From Kribbella kalugense (GTDB lineage: Bacteria; Actinomycetota; Actinomycetes; Propionibacteriales; Kribbellaceae), in assembly GCF_004365875.1 (NCBI RefSeq), contig NZ_SODF01000004.1, positions 248,001 through 312,000 on the forward strand: DNA of 64,000 nt, read 5' to 3'. Under the pieces are notes generated by a model that saw only the letters and a list, made by a program, of their open reading frames with translations, was not told the DNA's origin and made no database searches. The position numbers and the translations under genes are program-made. Below are positions 26,733 to 33,787 of this stretch, in pieces (within the stretch, counting starts at the first letter, position 1; every line of letters begins with the position of its first letter).

Positions 26733-26827
26733 CAGCTCGACAGTACGTATAGGCCCACTGCGTCGTGATGGACGCAGTGGACAGGCGTACGGCCTGAGGC
26801 AGCAGACGTATATGTACTGTCGAGCTG
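26733..26827. repeat. 95-bp inverted repeat with inner 10-bp hairpin
   Basis: Outer arms CAGCTCGACAGTACGTATA (26733-26751) / TATATGTACTGTCGAGCTG (26809-26827) match at 18 of 19 positions. Inside, CCACTGCGTC (26755-26764) and GACGCAGTGG (26771-26780) form a perfect hairpin with loop GTGATG. A three-way-junction RNA or a cruciform protein-binding site is possible. The outer arms are unusually AT-rich for this genome. Confidence 0.75.
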
Positions 26828-26982
26828 CCGGCAGAACCACAGTCCCTTTCACCACAGTCCGCTCCTCGCGGGCGCCGAGAAGTTGACCGGGGCGATCAGT
26901 GAACGGGATGAGGGAAACCGTCAGGCGATTGTGGCGCCGTGTTGAGTGCGGTGGTCGGTCGGCACGGTCTGGATCGACGGGG

Positions 26983-27603
26983 TCAGTACGCCAGAATCTT
27001 CTTGAGATCCAGGATCACTCTGGTGAGGGCCTTGTCTATCTGGGCGCCAAGCCGCCGATCGGACGGGTGCGACTCCACGGTCCGCCGACTCTCGACGATC
27101 AACTCGTCGTAAGCGCCGACAGTCAGCCCCCTGACCTCGCTCGCGAGAATCCGGCGTACGTCATTGCCCCTTCTCACAAATGCGACGTCCCCGGTGGAGA
27201 TGCGCTGAACCGACAACCAGGAGATCAGCAGAGTGCGCGCGTGCAGACACAGATTCTCCGAGCGCACATCGAGATACACCATCGCCGGGTTGTGACGCCA
27301 ATCCACTGCAGTGTTGAAGTCGTGCGCAGCCGTCGACAAGATCGAGAGTATCTGGCGCAGGAACGGGTCAGACCTGTCCACGACCTTGCTCTCGATCGCG
27401 ATGTAGTCGTGCAAGGCGTCTTGAACTGAACGTGCAGTCACGAAGATCCGCTCGTAGTCCGCAAGATGTTGCTCGAATGCGCGCAGTTGGTGCTCGCTGC
27501 GGAGCTGACTCAGGCGCTGGTACAGCGCGACGATGACAGTGGCAGACGCCGCAACGGTTGCTCCACCGATTGCGCTGACCGCAGCGATCAAAGCATCGTT
27601 CAT
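26983..27603 (-). CDS. Membrane-anchored hypothetical protein
   Basis: I do not recognise this family. The 206-residue protein has one N-terminal helix (MNDALIAAVSAIGGATVAAS, then VIVALYQ, ~5-28). A helical, probably coiled-coil domain faces the cytoplasm (RSEHQLRAFEQHLADYERIF and further helices to ~115), and the C-terminal part is mostly helical (IDKALTRVILDLKKILAY). Base composition is visibly lower in GC than the flanks, and codons such as AGA, TTG and ATA-rich segments are used more. It starts 5 bp after the stand-alone Lrp/AsnC domain gene, so the two should be co-transcribed and may work as a sensor-effector pair. Confidence 0.7.
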   Translation of the reverse strand: MNDALIAAVSAIGGATVAASATVIVALYQRLSQLRSEHQLRAFEQHLADYERIFVTARSVQDALHDYIAIESKVVDRSDPFLRQILSILSTAAHDFNTAVDWRHNPAMVYLDVRSENLCLHARTLLISWLSVQRISTGDVAFVRRGNDVRRILASEVRGLTVGAYDELIVESRRTVESHPSDRRLGAQIDKALTRVILDLKKILAY

Positions 27604-27608
27604 GTCGG

Positions 27609-27878
27609 CTATTTGGTCTTGTGCAGACTTGGAATGATGATGAACGTCCGCGTCACACTTACATTTGCCAGATTCTGGATACTCTCCATGACAAGCTCAT
27701 GTAGTTTCTGCACGGAGGGAGCCTCGACCTTTGCAATGACATCCGCCTCTCCGTAAACAGCTGCGGCTTCCGTGACGAACTCGGAGAACTCATCCATCAG
27801 GATGCGCACGAGGTCGCCCGACTTCTTTGCAGGCACTGTGATCAGAATGAACGCGGTCACCGGGGTATCAGCAGTCAT
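27609..27878 (-). CDS. Stand-alone Lrp/AsnC-type ligand-binding (RAM) domain protein
   Basis: The 89-residue protein starts MTADTPVTAFILITVPAKKS and includes GEADVIAKVEAPSVQKLHEL (~42-61) and VTRTFIIIPSL near the end. This is the alpha-beta sandwich of Lrp/AsnC regulators, which binds amino acids and forms dimers and octamers, here without any HTH. Proteins of this kind can modulate partners rather than bind DNA. It is the first gene of a two-gene, lower-GC unit with the membrane protein at 26983. The ligand is unknown. Confidence 0.8.
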   Translation of the reverse strand: MTADTPVTAFILITVPAKKSGDLVRILMDEFSEFVTEAAAVYGEADVIAKVEAPSVQKLHELVMESIQNLANVSVTRTFIIIPSLHKTK

Positions 27879-28251
27879 GTTGAGTCAAACCTCGCCTCGT
27901 TGCGACGCAACTGGGTGGAACACGCCTTGCCCGCACAATCAGGCGCTGCGCTGACCGAGGTCGGCACAGCGGGTCCACCTCGACCCCAACTCCTCGCCTG
28001 ACTGTCCTATACCGCATCGGTGCGTAGCGAAACGTCCTGCGCCGAGTGGCCTCGTGCGAGGTAGCTCGAATGTGGTTGCCGCCGGTCGCGAGGTGCCGGC
28101 CGCATCGATCACGAGCCAGTTCACTCAGCACGGCACGGCGTGAGACAGGTGTAGTCGCCCGCGCGGTAGCGCGCACTGGCGGGCGGCAGCCCGCAGACCG
28201 CCGCGGTAGCGGCAGCTAGAAGGCCGGCTGCTCGCGACGCGGTTTCGCTTT
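27879..28251. other. 373-bp gap after glgE and before the Lrp-domain operon
   Basis: No convincing gene is seen. The part next to glgE holds tandem GC-rich hairpins (28157-28213). The part next to 27878 should contain the promoter of the lower-GC operon, but no clear boxes were found. Confidence 0.5.
28157..28213 (-). terminator. Tandem hairpins downstream of glgE
   Basis: GCCCGC (28157-28162) / GCGGGC (28179-28184) enclose or compete with GCGC-GGTA-GCGC (28161-28172). A second hairpin GCCGC-GGTA-GCGGC (28200-28213) follows. Both small hairpins share the same GGTA loop on the plus strand. They lie about 40-95 bp beyond the glgE stop and probably end or stabilise its transcript. Confidence 0.5.
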
Positions 28252-30240
28252 TTAGGCTTGGCCTCGGCGGACGGCGAGGATGTGGGCTGGTTCGGTGTTG
28301 GGGTCTAGTTTTATGTAGTTTTGTTGGCCCCAGCGCCACGTTGCGCCCGTGATTTCGTCGTACACGGTGAAGGTGTCTTCGGGGCGCATGCCGAGGGCAG
28401 CCATGTCTAGGTGGACCATTGACTCGCGGACCGAGTGTGGGTCGGTGTTGACGACGACGATGACGGTGTCGGTGTGGCCGTCGGGGGCGGTTGTGCGCTT
28501 GGAGTAGCACATGATCGCTTCGTCCTCGACCGAGTGCAGGCTGAGGTTGCGCAGTTGCTGGAGGGCGGGGTGCCGGCGGCGGATGTTGTTCAGGAGCGTC
28601 AGGTACGGCGCCAGTGAGCGACCCTCTGCCTCGGCGGCTTCCCAGTCTCGGGGGCGGAGCTGGAACTTCTCGGTGTCCAGGTACTCCTCGGAGCCCGGTC
28701 GCAGCGCGACGTGCTCGTACAGCTCGTACCCGGCGTACACGCCCCAGGCCGGTGACGACGTCGACGCGATCGCGGCCCGGATCTTGAACGCGCCCGGACC
28801 ACCGTACTGCAGGTACGCGGTCAGGATGTCCGGGGTGTTGACGAAGAAGTTCGGCCGGAGGAAGTGGCCGGTCTCCTTGGTCAGCTCCTCGAGGTACTCC
28901 TCGAGCTCCCACTTCTCGTTGCGCCAGGTGAAGTAGGTATAGGACTGGTGGAACCCGACCTTGGCCAGCTCCTGCATCATCGGACGCCGGGTGAACGCCT
29001 CGGACAGGAACAGTACGTCCGGGTCGGTCTTGCGGATCTCGCCGAGCAGGTACTCCCAGAAGTTGACCGGCTTGGTGTGCGGGTTGTCGACCCGGAACAC
29101 CGTCACGCCCTTGGAGATCCACAGCCGGACGATCCGCAGTACTTCGGCGTAGATGCCTTCGGGGTCGTCGTCGAAGTTGATCGGGTAGATGTCCTGGTAC
29201 TTCTTCGGCGGGTTCTCGGCGTACGCGATCGAGCCGTCGGCGCGCTTGCTGAACCACTTCGGGTGGTCCTTCACCCACGGGTGGTCCGGCGAGGCCTGCA
29301 GGGCCAGGTCGATCGCGACCTCCAGGCCGACCTCGCGGGCCCGGCCGACGAAGTACTCGAAGTCCTCGAAGGTGCCGAGCTCGGGGTGGATCGCGTCGTG
29401 GCCGCCGTCCTCGGAGCCGATCGCCCAGGTCGAGCCCGGGTCGCCCGGCTTCGGGTCGAGGGTGTTGTTCGGGCCCTTGCGGAACGAGTGACCGATCGGG
29501 TGGATCGGCGGCACGTAGAGGATGTCGAAGCCCATCTTCGCGACGGCTTCGAGCCGCTTCGCCGCGGTCCGGAAGGTGCCGGACTTCCACTCGCCGGTTG
29601 CTTCGTCGTACTTCGCGCCCTCGGAGCGCGGGAAGAATTCGTACCAGCTGCCGTACAGCGCGCGGGTCCGGTCGACCCACACCGGGTAGGTCTCGGACGA
29701 CGTGATCAGCTCGCGCACCGGGTAGCGACCGAGCGCCGCGCGTACCTGCGGGGAGATGCCCGCGGCCAGCCGGGCTTCCGGCGGCAACGCGCCGTTCGCC
29801 AAGGCGTGCGCGGCGTCGCTCAGCGTGCCGCGGTCCGCACGTACTGCGGGCGGTACGCCGGCCGCCGCCCGGTCGAAGAACGCGGCGCCCTCGGCGAACA
29901 TCAGGTCGACGTCGATGCCGGCCGGCACCTTGATCTCGGCGTTGTGCCGCCAGGTCCCGTACGGGTCGCTCCAGCCCTCGACTGCGAACGTCCACGCGCC
30001 CTGCTCCTGCAGGGTGACGTCGACGGTCCACCGGTCGCTGCCCTGACCGACCGGTGCCATCAGCATCCGTCTGGTCTGTCCCGACGGCGAGGTCAGTACG
30101 ACGTTCGCGTTCACCGCGTCATGACCTTCCCGGAAGACCGTGGCCGCGATGGTGAACGTCTCGCCGACCGCGGACTTGGCCGGATACGCGCCGGCGTCGA
30201 CGGTCGGGGTGACGTCGGTGATCGGGATGCGCCCAGTCAT
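28252..30240 (-). CDS. glgE: Alpha-1,4-glucan:maltose-1-phosphate maltosyltransferase
   Basis: Transfers maltose from maltose-1-phosphate to the end of an alpha-1,4-glucan. The 662-residue length from ATG 30240 (MTGRIPITDVTPTVDAGAYP) matches actinobacterial GlgE; the longer frame to 30642 is rejected because it is not family-like. An N-terminal beta domain (ANVVLTSPSGQTRRMLM) is followed by a helical insert. The GH13 barrel has VAIDLALQASPDHPW, GVTVFRVDNPHTKPVNFWEY (nucleophile Asp), VLFLSEAFTRRPMM (acid Glu) and YFTWRN. The C-terminal domain ends near HILAVRRGQA. It is divergent from glgP and lies upstream, on the same strand, of treS, mak and glgB, but 12 kb away. Confidence 0.96.
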   Translation of the reverse strand: MTGRIPITDVTPTVDAGAYPAKSAVGETFTIAATVFREGHDAVNANVVLTSPSGQTRRMLMAPVGQGSDRWTVDVTLQEQGAWTFAVEGWSDPYGTWRHNAEIKVPAGIDVDLMFAEGAAFFDRAAAGVPPAVRADRGTLSDAAHALANGALPPEARLAAGISPQVRAALGRYPVRELITSSETYPVWVDRTRALYGSWYEFFPRSEGAKYDEATGEWKSGTFRTAAKRLEAVAKMGFDILYVPPIHPIGHSFRKGPNNTLDPKPGDPGSTWAIGSEDGGHDAIHPELGTFEDFEYFVGRAREVGLEVAIDLALQASPDHPWVKDHPKWFSKRADGSIAYAENPPKKYQDIYPINFDDDPEGIYAEVLRIVRLWISKGVTVFRVDNPHTKPVNFWEYLLGEIRKTDPDVLFLSEAFTRRPMMQELAKVGFHQSYTYFTWRNEKWELEEYLEELTKETGHFLRPNFFVNTPDILTAYLQYGGPGAFKIRAAIASTSSPAWGVYAGYELYEHVALRPGSEEYLDTEKFQLRPRDWEAAEAEGRSLAPYLTLLNNIRRRHPALQQLRNLSLHSVEDEAIMCYSKRTTAPDGHTDTVIVVVNTDPHSVRESMVHLDMAALGMRPEDTFTVYDEITGATWRWGQQNYIKLDPNTEPAHILAVRRGQA

Positions 30241-30354
30241 GGCGTAGACGAACCTGCACTTTCGGATTGAGGATCCGGCGGGTTGGGTAACGACGGCGGG
30301 AACTACAGGACTGATGTTATGGGTTCCCGGTCCTTGCCTGTGACATGCACCGCT

Positions 30355-30380
30355 GCAAAATCTTGCTCGCGTTGCAAGAT
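30355..30380. promoter_or_regulatory. LacI-type operator candidate between glgE and glgP
   Basis: GCAA (30355-30358), TTGC (30363-30366) and GCAA (30374-30377) alternate. The longest dyad is ATCTTGC (30360-30366) / GCAAGAT (30374-30380), 7-bp arms with a 7-bp centre. TTGCAA/CTTGCAAG cores are typical of LacI-family sugar regulators in actinobacteria, for example MalR-like proteins. The site sits in the shared promoter region. Confidence 0.5.
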
Positions 30381-30418
30381 CGACACATGCCGAGGGTGCC
30401 GTGCTGGCTCTGGGCTTG

Positions 30419-30424
30419 TACGGT
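30419..30424 (+). promoter_or_regulatory. Leaderless -10 box of glgP
   Basis: TACGGT ends 6 nt before GTG 30431. It supports that start rather than GTG/TTG codons further upstream. Confidence 0.45.
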
Positions 30425-30430
30425 GTCCCG

Positions 30431-33025
30431 GTGCGAGCGATACGACGATTCTCCGTCCGCCCTGTTCTCCCCGAGCCGCTGACCGGCCTGGGCACCCTGG
30501 TGAACAATCTCCGCTGGGCCTGGCATCCCGAGACGCAGGACGTCTTCGAGGCCGTGGACCCGCAGCTGTGGCGGAGCACCGGCGGTGACCCGGTCAAGCT
30601 GCTCGGAGAGGTCCCGGCGGCCCGGCTCGACGAGCTGGCCAACGACCATACGTTCCTGCGCAGGCTGGAACTGGCAGTAGCCGACCTCGACAGCTACGTG
30701 ACCGAAGACCGGTGGTTCCAGAGCGACGCCGGTTCGCCGCTCAGCGCGGTGGCCTACTTCTCCCCGGAGTTCGGCATCACCCACGTGCTTCCGCAGTACT
30801 CCGGTGGTCTCGGCATCCTCGCCGGTGATCACCTGAAGGCGGCCAGCGACCTCGGCGTACCGCTGATCGGTGTCGGTCTGCTGTACCGCCACGGGTACTT
30901 CGCCCAGTCGCTGAACCGTGAGGGCTGGCAGCAGGAGCGTTACCCCCTGGTGGACCCGGACGGGCTGCCGATCAGCCTGCTCCGGGATGGTGACGCCCCC
31001 GCGACCGTGACGCTGACCCTGCCCGGCAACCGTGAGCTGCACGCGCAGATCTGGGTGGCCCAGGTCGGCCGGGTGCCGCTGCTGATGCTCGACTCCGACA
31101 TCGAAGAGAACGAGCCGTCCGAGCGCGAGGTAACCGACCGGCTGTACGGCGGTTCGACCGAGCACCGCCTGCTTCAGGAGCTGCTGCTCGGCGTCGGCGG
31201 TGTCCGCGCGGTCCGCACGTACTGCCGGATCACCGGGCACTCCGCGCCCGAGGTGTTCCACACCAACGAGGGCCACGCCGGCTTCCTCGGCATCGAGCGG
31301 ATCCGCGAGCTGGCCGCCGACAAGGACCTCGACTTCGACACCGCGCTCGAGGTCAACCGTGGTGGCACCGTGTTCACCACCCACACCCCGGTGCCGGCCG
31401 GTATCGACCGGTTCCCGGTCGAGCTGATCCAGCAGCACTTCTCGCCGGACGTGTTCGGCCCGGAGGTTCCGGTCGACCGCATCCTCGAGCTCGGCGCCGA
31501 GGACTTCGAAGGCGGCGACCCGGCGCTGTTCAACATGGCGATCATGGGTCTGCGGCTGGCGCAGCGCGCCAACGGTGTGTCCAAGCTGCACGGTGTGGTC
31601 AGCCGCGGGATGTTCGCCGGGCTGTGGCCGAGCTTCGACTCCGTCGACGTGCCGATCACGTCGATCACCAACGGCGTGCACGCGCCGACCTGGGTCGCGC
31701 GCGAGGTCCACGACCTCACCTACGCGAACTACACGGCCGACAGCGACTCCGTGTTCGAGGGGCTGGACAAGTCCACCGACGCGCAGATCTGGGAGACCAA
31801 GCGGCTGCTGCGGCAGCGGTTCATCGACGACACCCGGGCCCGGGTCCGGCAGTCCTGGATCAACCGTGGCGCCAGCGAGGCCGAGCTCGGCTGGGTCGAC
31901 TCGATCCTCGACCCGGACGTACTGACGATGGGCTTCGCCCGGCGGGTTCCGTCGTACAAGCGGCTGACGCTGATGCTGCGCGACCCGGAGCGGCTGAAGT
32001 CGCTGCTGCTGCACCCGCAGCGTCCGGTCCAGATCGTCATCGCCGGCAAGGCGCACCCGCACGACGAGGGCGGCAAGAAGCTGATCCAGGAGATGGTTCG
32101 CTTCGCCGACGACCCGGAGGTGCGGCACCGGATCGTGTTCGTGCCCGACTACGACATCGCGCTCGCGCAGCCGATGTACCCGGGCTGCGACGTCTGGCTG
32201 AACAACCCGCTGCGTCCCTACGAGGCATGCGGTACGTCGGGGATGAAGGCAGCGCTGAACGGCGCGCTGAACCTGTCCATCCGCGACGGCTGGTGGGACG
32301 AGTGGTACGACGACGAGTTCGGTTGGGCGATCCCGTCCGCGGAGGGGATCGAGGACACCGAGCGGCGTGACGACCTCGAGGCGCACGCGCTGTACGACAT
32401 CATCGAGAAGCAGGTCGCACCGCGCTTCTACGACGGTGAGGTGCCCGGTCGCTGGATCGAGATGCTCCGGCACACGATCAAGGAGCTCGGCCCGAAGGTG
32501 CTCGCCACCCGGATGGTTCGGGACTACGTCGAGCAGCTGTACGTTCCCGCGGCGAAGTCCTCGCGGTCGCTGAATTCGACGTACGACGGCGCTCGCGAGC
32601 TGGCCGCCTGGAAGCGGAAGGTCGTCGCGGCCTGGCCGCAGATCCGCGTCGACCATGTGGAGCTGCAGGGGCTTGGCGACGTACCGCAGCTCGGGACGAC
32701 GGTCGGGATCCGCGCGTTCGCGGCGCTCGGCGATCTGGTCCCGACCGACATCTGCGTCGAGGTCCTGCACGGCCGGGTCGACACCAACGACGAGATCACC
32801 GACCCGGTCCGGACCACTCTGTCGCTGGCCGAGACGTTCGAGGGCAACCGGCACCGGTACGACGGCGAGCTGAAGCTCGACCGGACCGGACCGTTCGGCT
32901 ACACCGTCCGCGTCGTCCCGAACCACGTCGGCCTGGCCAGCGTGGCCGAGCTCGGCCTGGCCGCCGGACCGTCCGATCCGGACGACCCGTCGACGCCGGA
33001 TCTTCCCGCCGGTTCGGAGTTCTGA
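30431..33025 (+). CDS. glgP: Alpha-glucan (glycogen/maltodextrin) phosphorylase, GT35
   Basis: Phosphorolysis of alpha-1,4-glucan to glucose-1-phosphate using PLP. The 864-residue protein starts VRAIRRFSVRPVLPEPLTGL, an N-terminal DUF3417-type segment (LVNNLRWAWHPETQDVFEAV) found in the shorter actinobacterial/thermophilic phosphorylases. Catalytic-domain motifs include YFSPEFGITHVLPQYSGGLG, HTNEGHAGFLGIERI, FTTHTPVPAGIDRF and the PLP-lysine loop EACGTSGMKAALNGALNLSI. It is divergent from glgE, so synthesis and breakdown of glucan share one control region. A strong terminator follows. Confidence 0.96.
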   Translation: MRAIRRFSVRPVLPEPLTGLGTLVNNLRWAWHPETQDVFEAVDPQLWRSTGGDPVKLLGEVPAARLDELANDHTFLRRLELAVADLDSYVTEDRWFQSDAGSPLSAVAYFSPEFGITHVLPQYSGGLGILAGDHLKAASDLGVPLIGVGLLYRHGYFAQSLNREGWQQERYPLVDPDGLPISLLRDGDAPATVTLTLPGNRELHAQIWVAQVGRVPLLMLDSDIEENEPSEREVTDRLYGGSTEHRLLQELLLGVGGVRAVRTYCRITGHSAPEVFHTNEGHAGFLGIERIRELAADKDLDFDTALEVNRGGTVFTTHTPVPAGIDRFPVELIQQHFSPDVFGPEVPVDRILELGAEDFEGGDPALFNMAIMGLRLAQRANGVSKLHGVVSRGMFAGLWPSFDSVDVPITSITNGVHAPTWVAREVHDLTYANYTADSDSVFEGLDKSTDAQIWETKRLLRQRFIDDTRARVRQSWINRGASEAELGWVDSILDPDVLTMGFARRVPSYKRLTLMLRDPERLKSLLLHPQRPVQIVIAGKAHPHDEGGKKLIQEMVRFADDPEVRHRIVFVPDYDIALAQPMYPGCDVWLNNPLRPYEACGTSGMKAALNGALNLSIRDGWWDEWYDDEFGWAIPSAEGIEDTERRDDLEAHALYDIIEKQVAPRFYDGEVPGRWIEMLRHTIKELGPKVLATRMVRDYVEQLYVPAAKSSRSLNSTYDGARELAAWKRKVVAAWPQIRVDHVELQGLGDVPQLGTTVGIRAFAALGDLVPTDICVEVLHGRVDTNDEITDPVRTTLSLAETFEGNRHRYDGELKLDRTGPFGYTVRVVPNHVGLASVAELGLAAGPSDPDDPSTPDLPAGSEF

Positions 33026-33043
33026 CCCTCCGTACCTTCGGCA

Positions 33044-33087
33044 CCGCGAACCCCGCCTACCTCACTAGGCGGGGTTCGCGGTTTTTT
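33044..33087 (+). terminator. Intrinsic terminator of glgP
   Basis: CCGCGAACCCCGCC (33044-33057) pairs perfectly with GGCGGGGTTCGCGG (33068-33081); TA/TA extends the stem inward. Six T follow (33082-33087). Confidence 0.95.
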
Positions 33088-33115
33088 GTGCCCACCGGGG
33101 TTGCGTTCATGACGG

Positions 33116-33131
33116 TAACGATATATCGTTA
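33116..33131. promoter_or_regulatory. 16-bp perfect palindrome, probable PadR operator
   Basis: TAACGATATATCGTTA lies 30 bp upstream of the padR start. PadR proteins bind such AT-rich dyads (ATAT centre) and repress their own genes. Its position suggests overlap with the promoter. Confidence 0.7.
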
Positions 33132-33142
33132 GTGTCATCAAC

Positions 33143-33160
33143 AATATCTAGGAGGATATT
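33143..33160 (+). promoter_or_regulatory. Hairpin that presents the padR ribosome-binding site
   Basis: AATATC (33143-33148) and GATATT (33155-33160) flank TAGGAG, so the Shine-Dalgarno sequence AGGAGG lies in the loop and at the edge of the stem, immediately before ATG 33161. It can also be read as a second, half-similar operator for PadR. Confidence 0.5.
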
Positions 33161-33787
33161 ATGAACACCCCAGATGAACCCCGAGGCCGCCGACGCGGCC
33201 ACCACCCCCGTCGCGGTGGACCGCGAATGGGAGAAGACATGCCGATGCACCGCGGACGCGGTGGGCGAGGCCCTGAACGTGGCTCCGAGCGTGGATCGCG
33301 TCGTGGCCCAGGCCGCGGTCGTGCCCCGCGCGGTGATGTCCGAACGGCCGTCCTGATGCTGCTCGCCGAGGAGCCGATGCACGGCTACCAGCTGATGCAG
33401 GCCATCGCCGACCGTAGCGGCGGACGCTGGACCCCCAGCCCCGGCGCGATCTACCCGACCATCAACCAGCTCGAGGACGAGGGCCTGGTCACCGTGACCG
33501 CGGAAGCCGGCCGCAAGCTCGTCACGCTGTCCGACTCCGGCCGCGAGTACGTCGAGAGCCGTCGCGAGACGTCCGTCGACCCGTTCGCCGGATTCGCCAA
33601 CGCCGAAGCCGCCACCGACCTGCGTGGACTGCTCGAGGAGCTGCACTCAGCGACTCGACAGGTCGCCCGCAGTGGTTCGGAGCAGCAGCGCGCCGCGGCC
33701 GCCAAGATCCTGGCCGAAGCCCGCCGCTCCCTCTACCTACTGCTCGCCGACGCTCCGGTCGTCCCCGACACCGACCCGGGCGAGTGA
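33161..33787 (+). CDS. PadR-family transcriptional regulator with Arg/Gly-rich N-terminus
   Basis: The protein has 208 residues. The first ~55 residues are low-complexity Arg/Gly/Pro (RGGRGPERGSERGSRRGPGR). The PadR winged helix then runs from ~57 to 135 (VLMLLAEEPMHGYQLMQAIA, SPGAIYPTINQLEDEGLVTV), followed by a C-terminal dimer helix (~150-195). ATG 33161 follows AGGAGG. An AT-rich perfect palindrome upstream is the likely operator. The convergent MFS gene overlaps its last 51 bp. PadR repressors often control multidrug exporters, so this neighbour is a possible target although it is not divergent. Confidence 0.92.
   Translation: MNTPDEPRGRRRGHHPRRGGPRMGEDMPMHRGRGGRGPERGSERGSRRGPGRGRAPRGDVRTAVLMLLAEEPMHGYQLMQAIADRSGGRWTPSPGAIYPTINQLEDEGLVTVTAEAGRKLVTLSDSGREYVESRRETSVDPFAGFANAEAATDLRGLLEELHSATRQVARSGSEQQRAAAAKILAEARRSLYLLLADAPVVPDTDPGE

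Larger units (their letters stand above)
26475..26982. other. 508-bp gap holding two large inverted-repeat structures
   Basis: No convincing coding frame is seen. The gap carries the nested inverted repeats at 26513-26635 and 26733-26827, listed separately. It borders a lower-GC two-gene unit that ends at 26983. Confidence 0.6.

Noticed and set aside
26475..27900. Insertion sequence or prophage
   Set aside because: Inverted repeats are present, but there is no transposase, integrase or target-site duplication that I can see.
27868..28176. 102-codon minus-strand frame between the Lrp-domain gene and glgE
   Set aside because: Arg-rich translation without structure, no ribosome site, overlaps the terminator hairpins.
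30317..32926. 869-codon minus-strand frame opposite glgP
   Set aside because: Antisense of a certain glgP with no recognisable domain; the same applies to the long frames at 7511-10399 (opposite glgB) and 12933-14393 (opposite mak).
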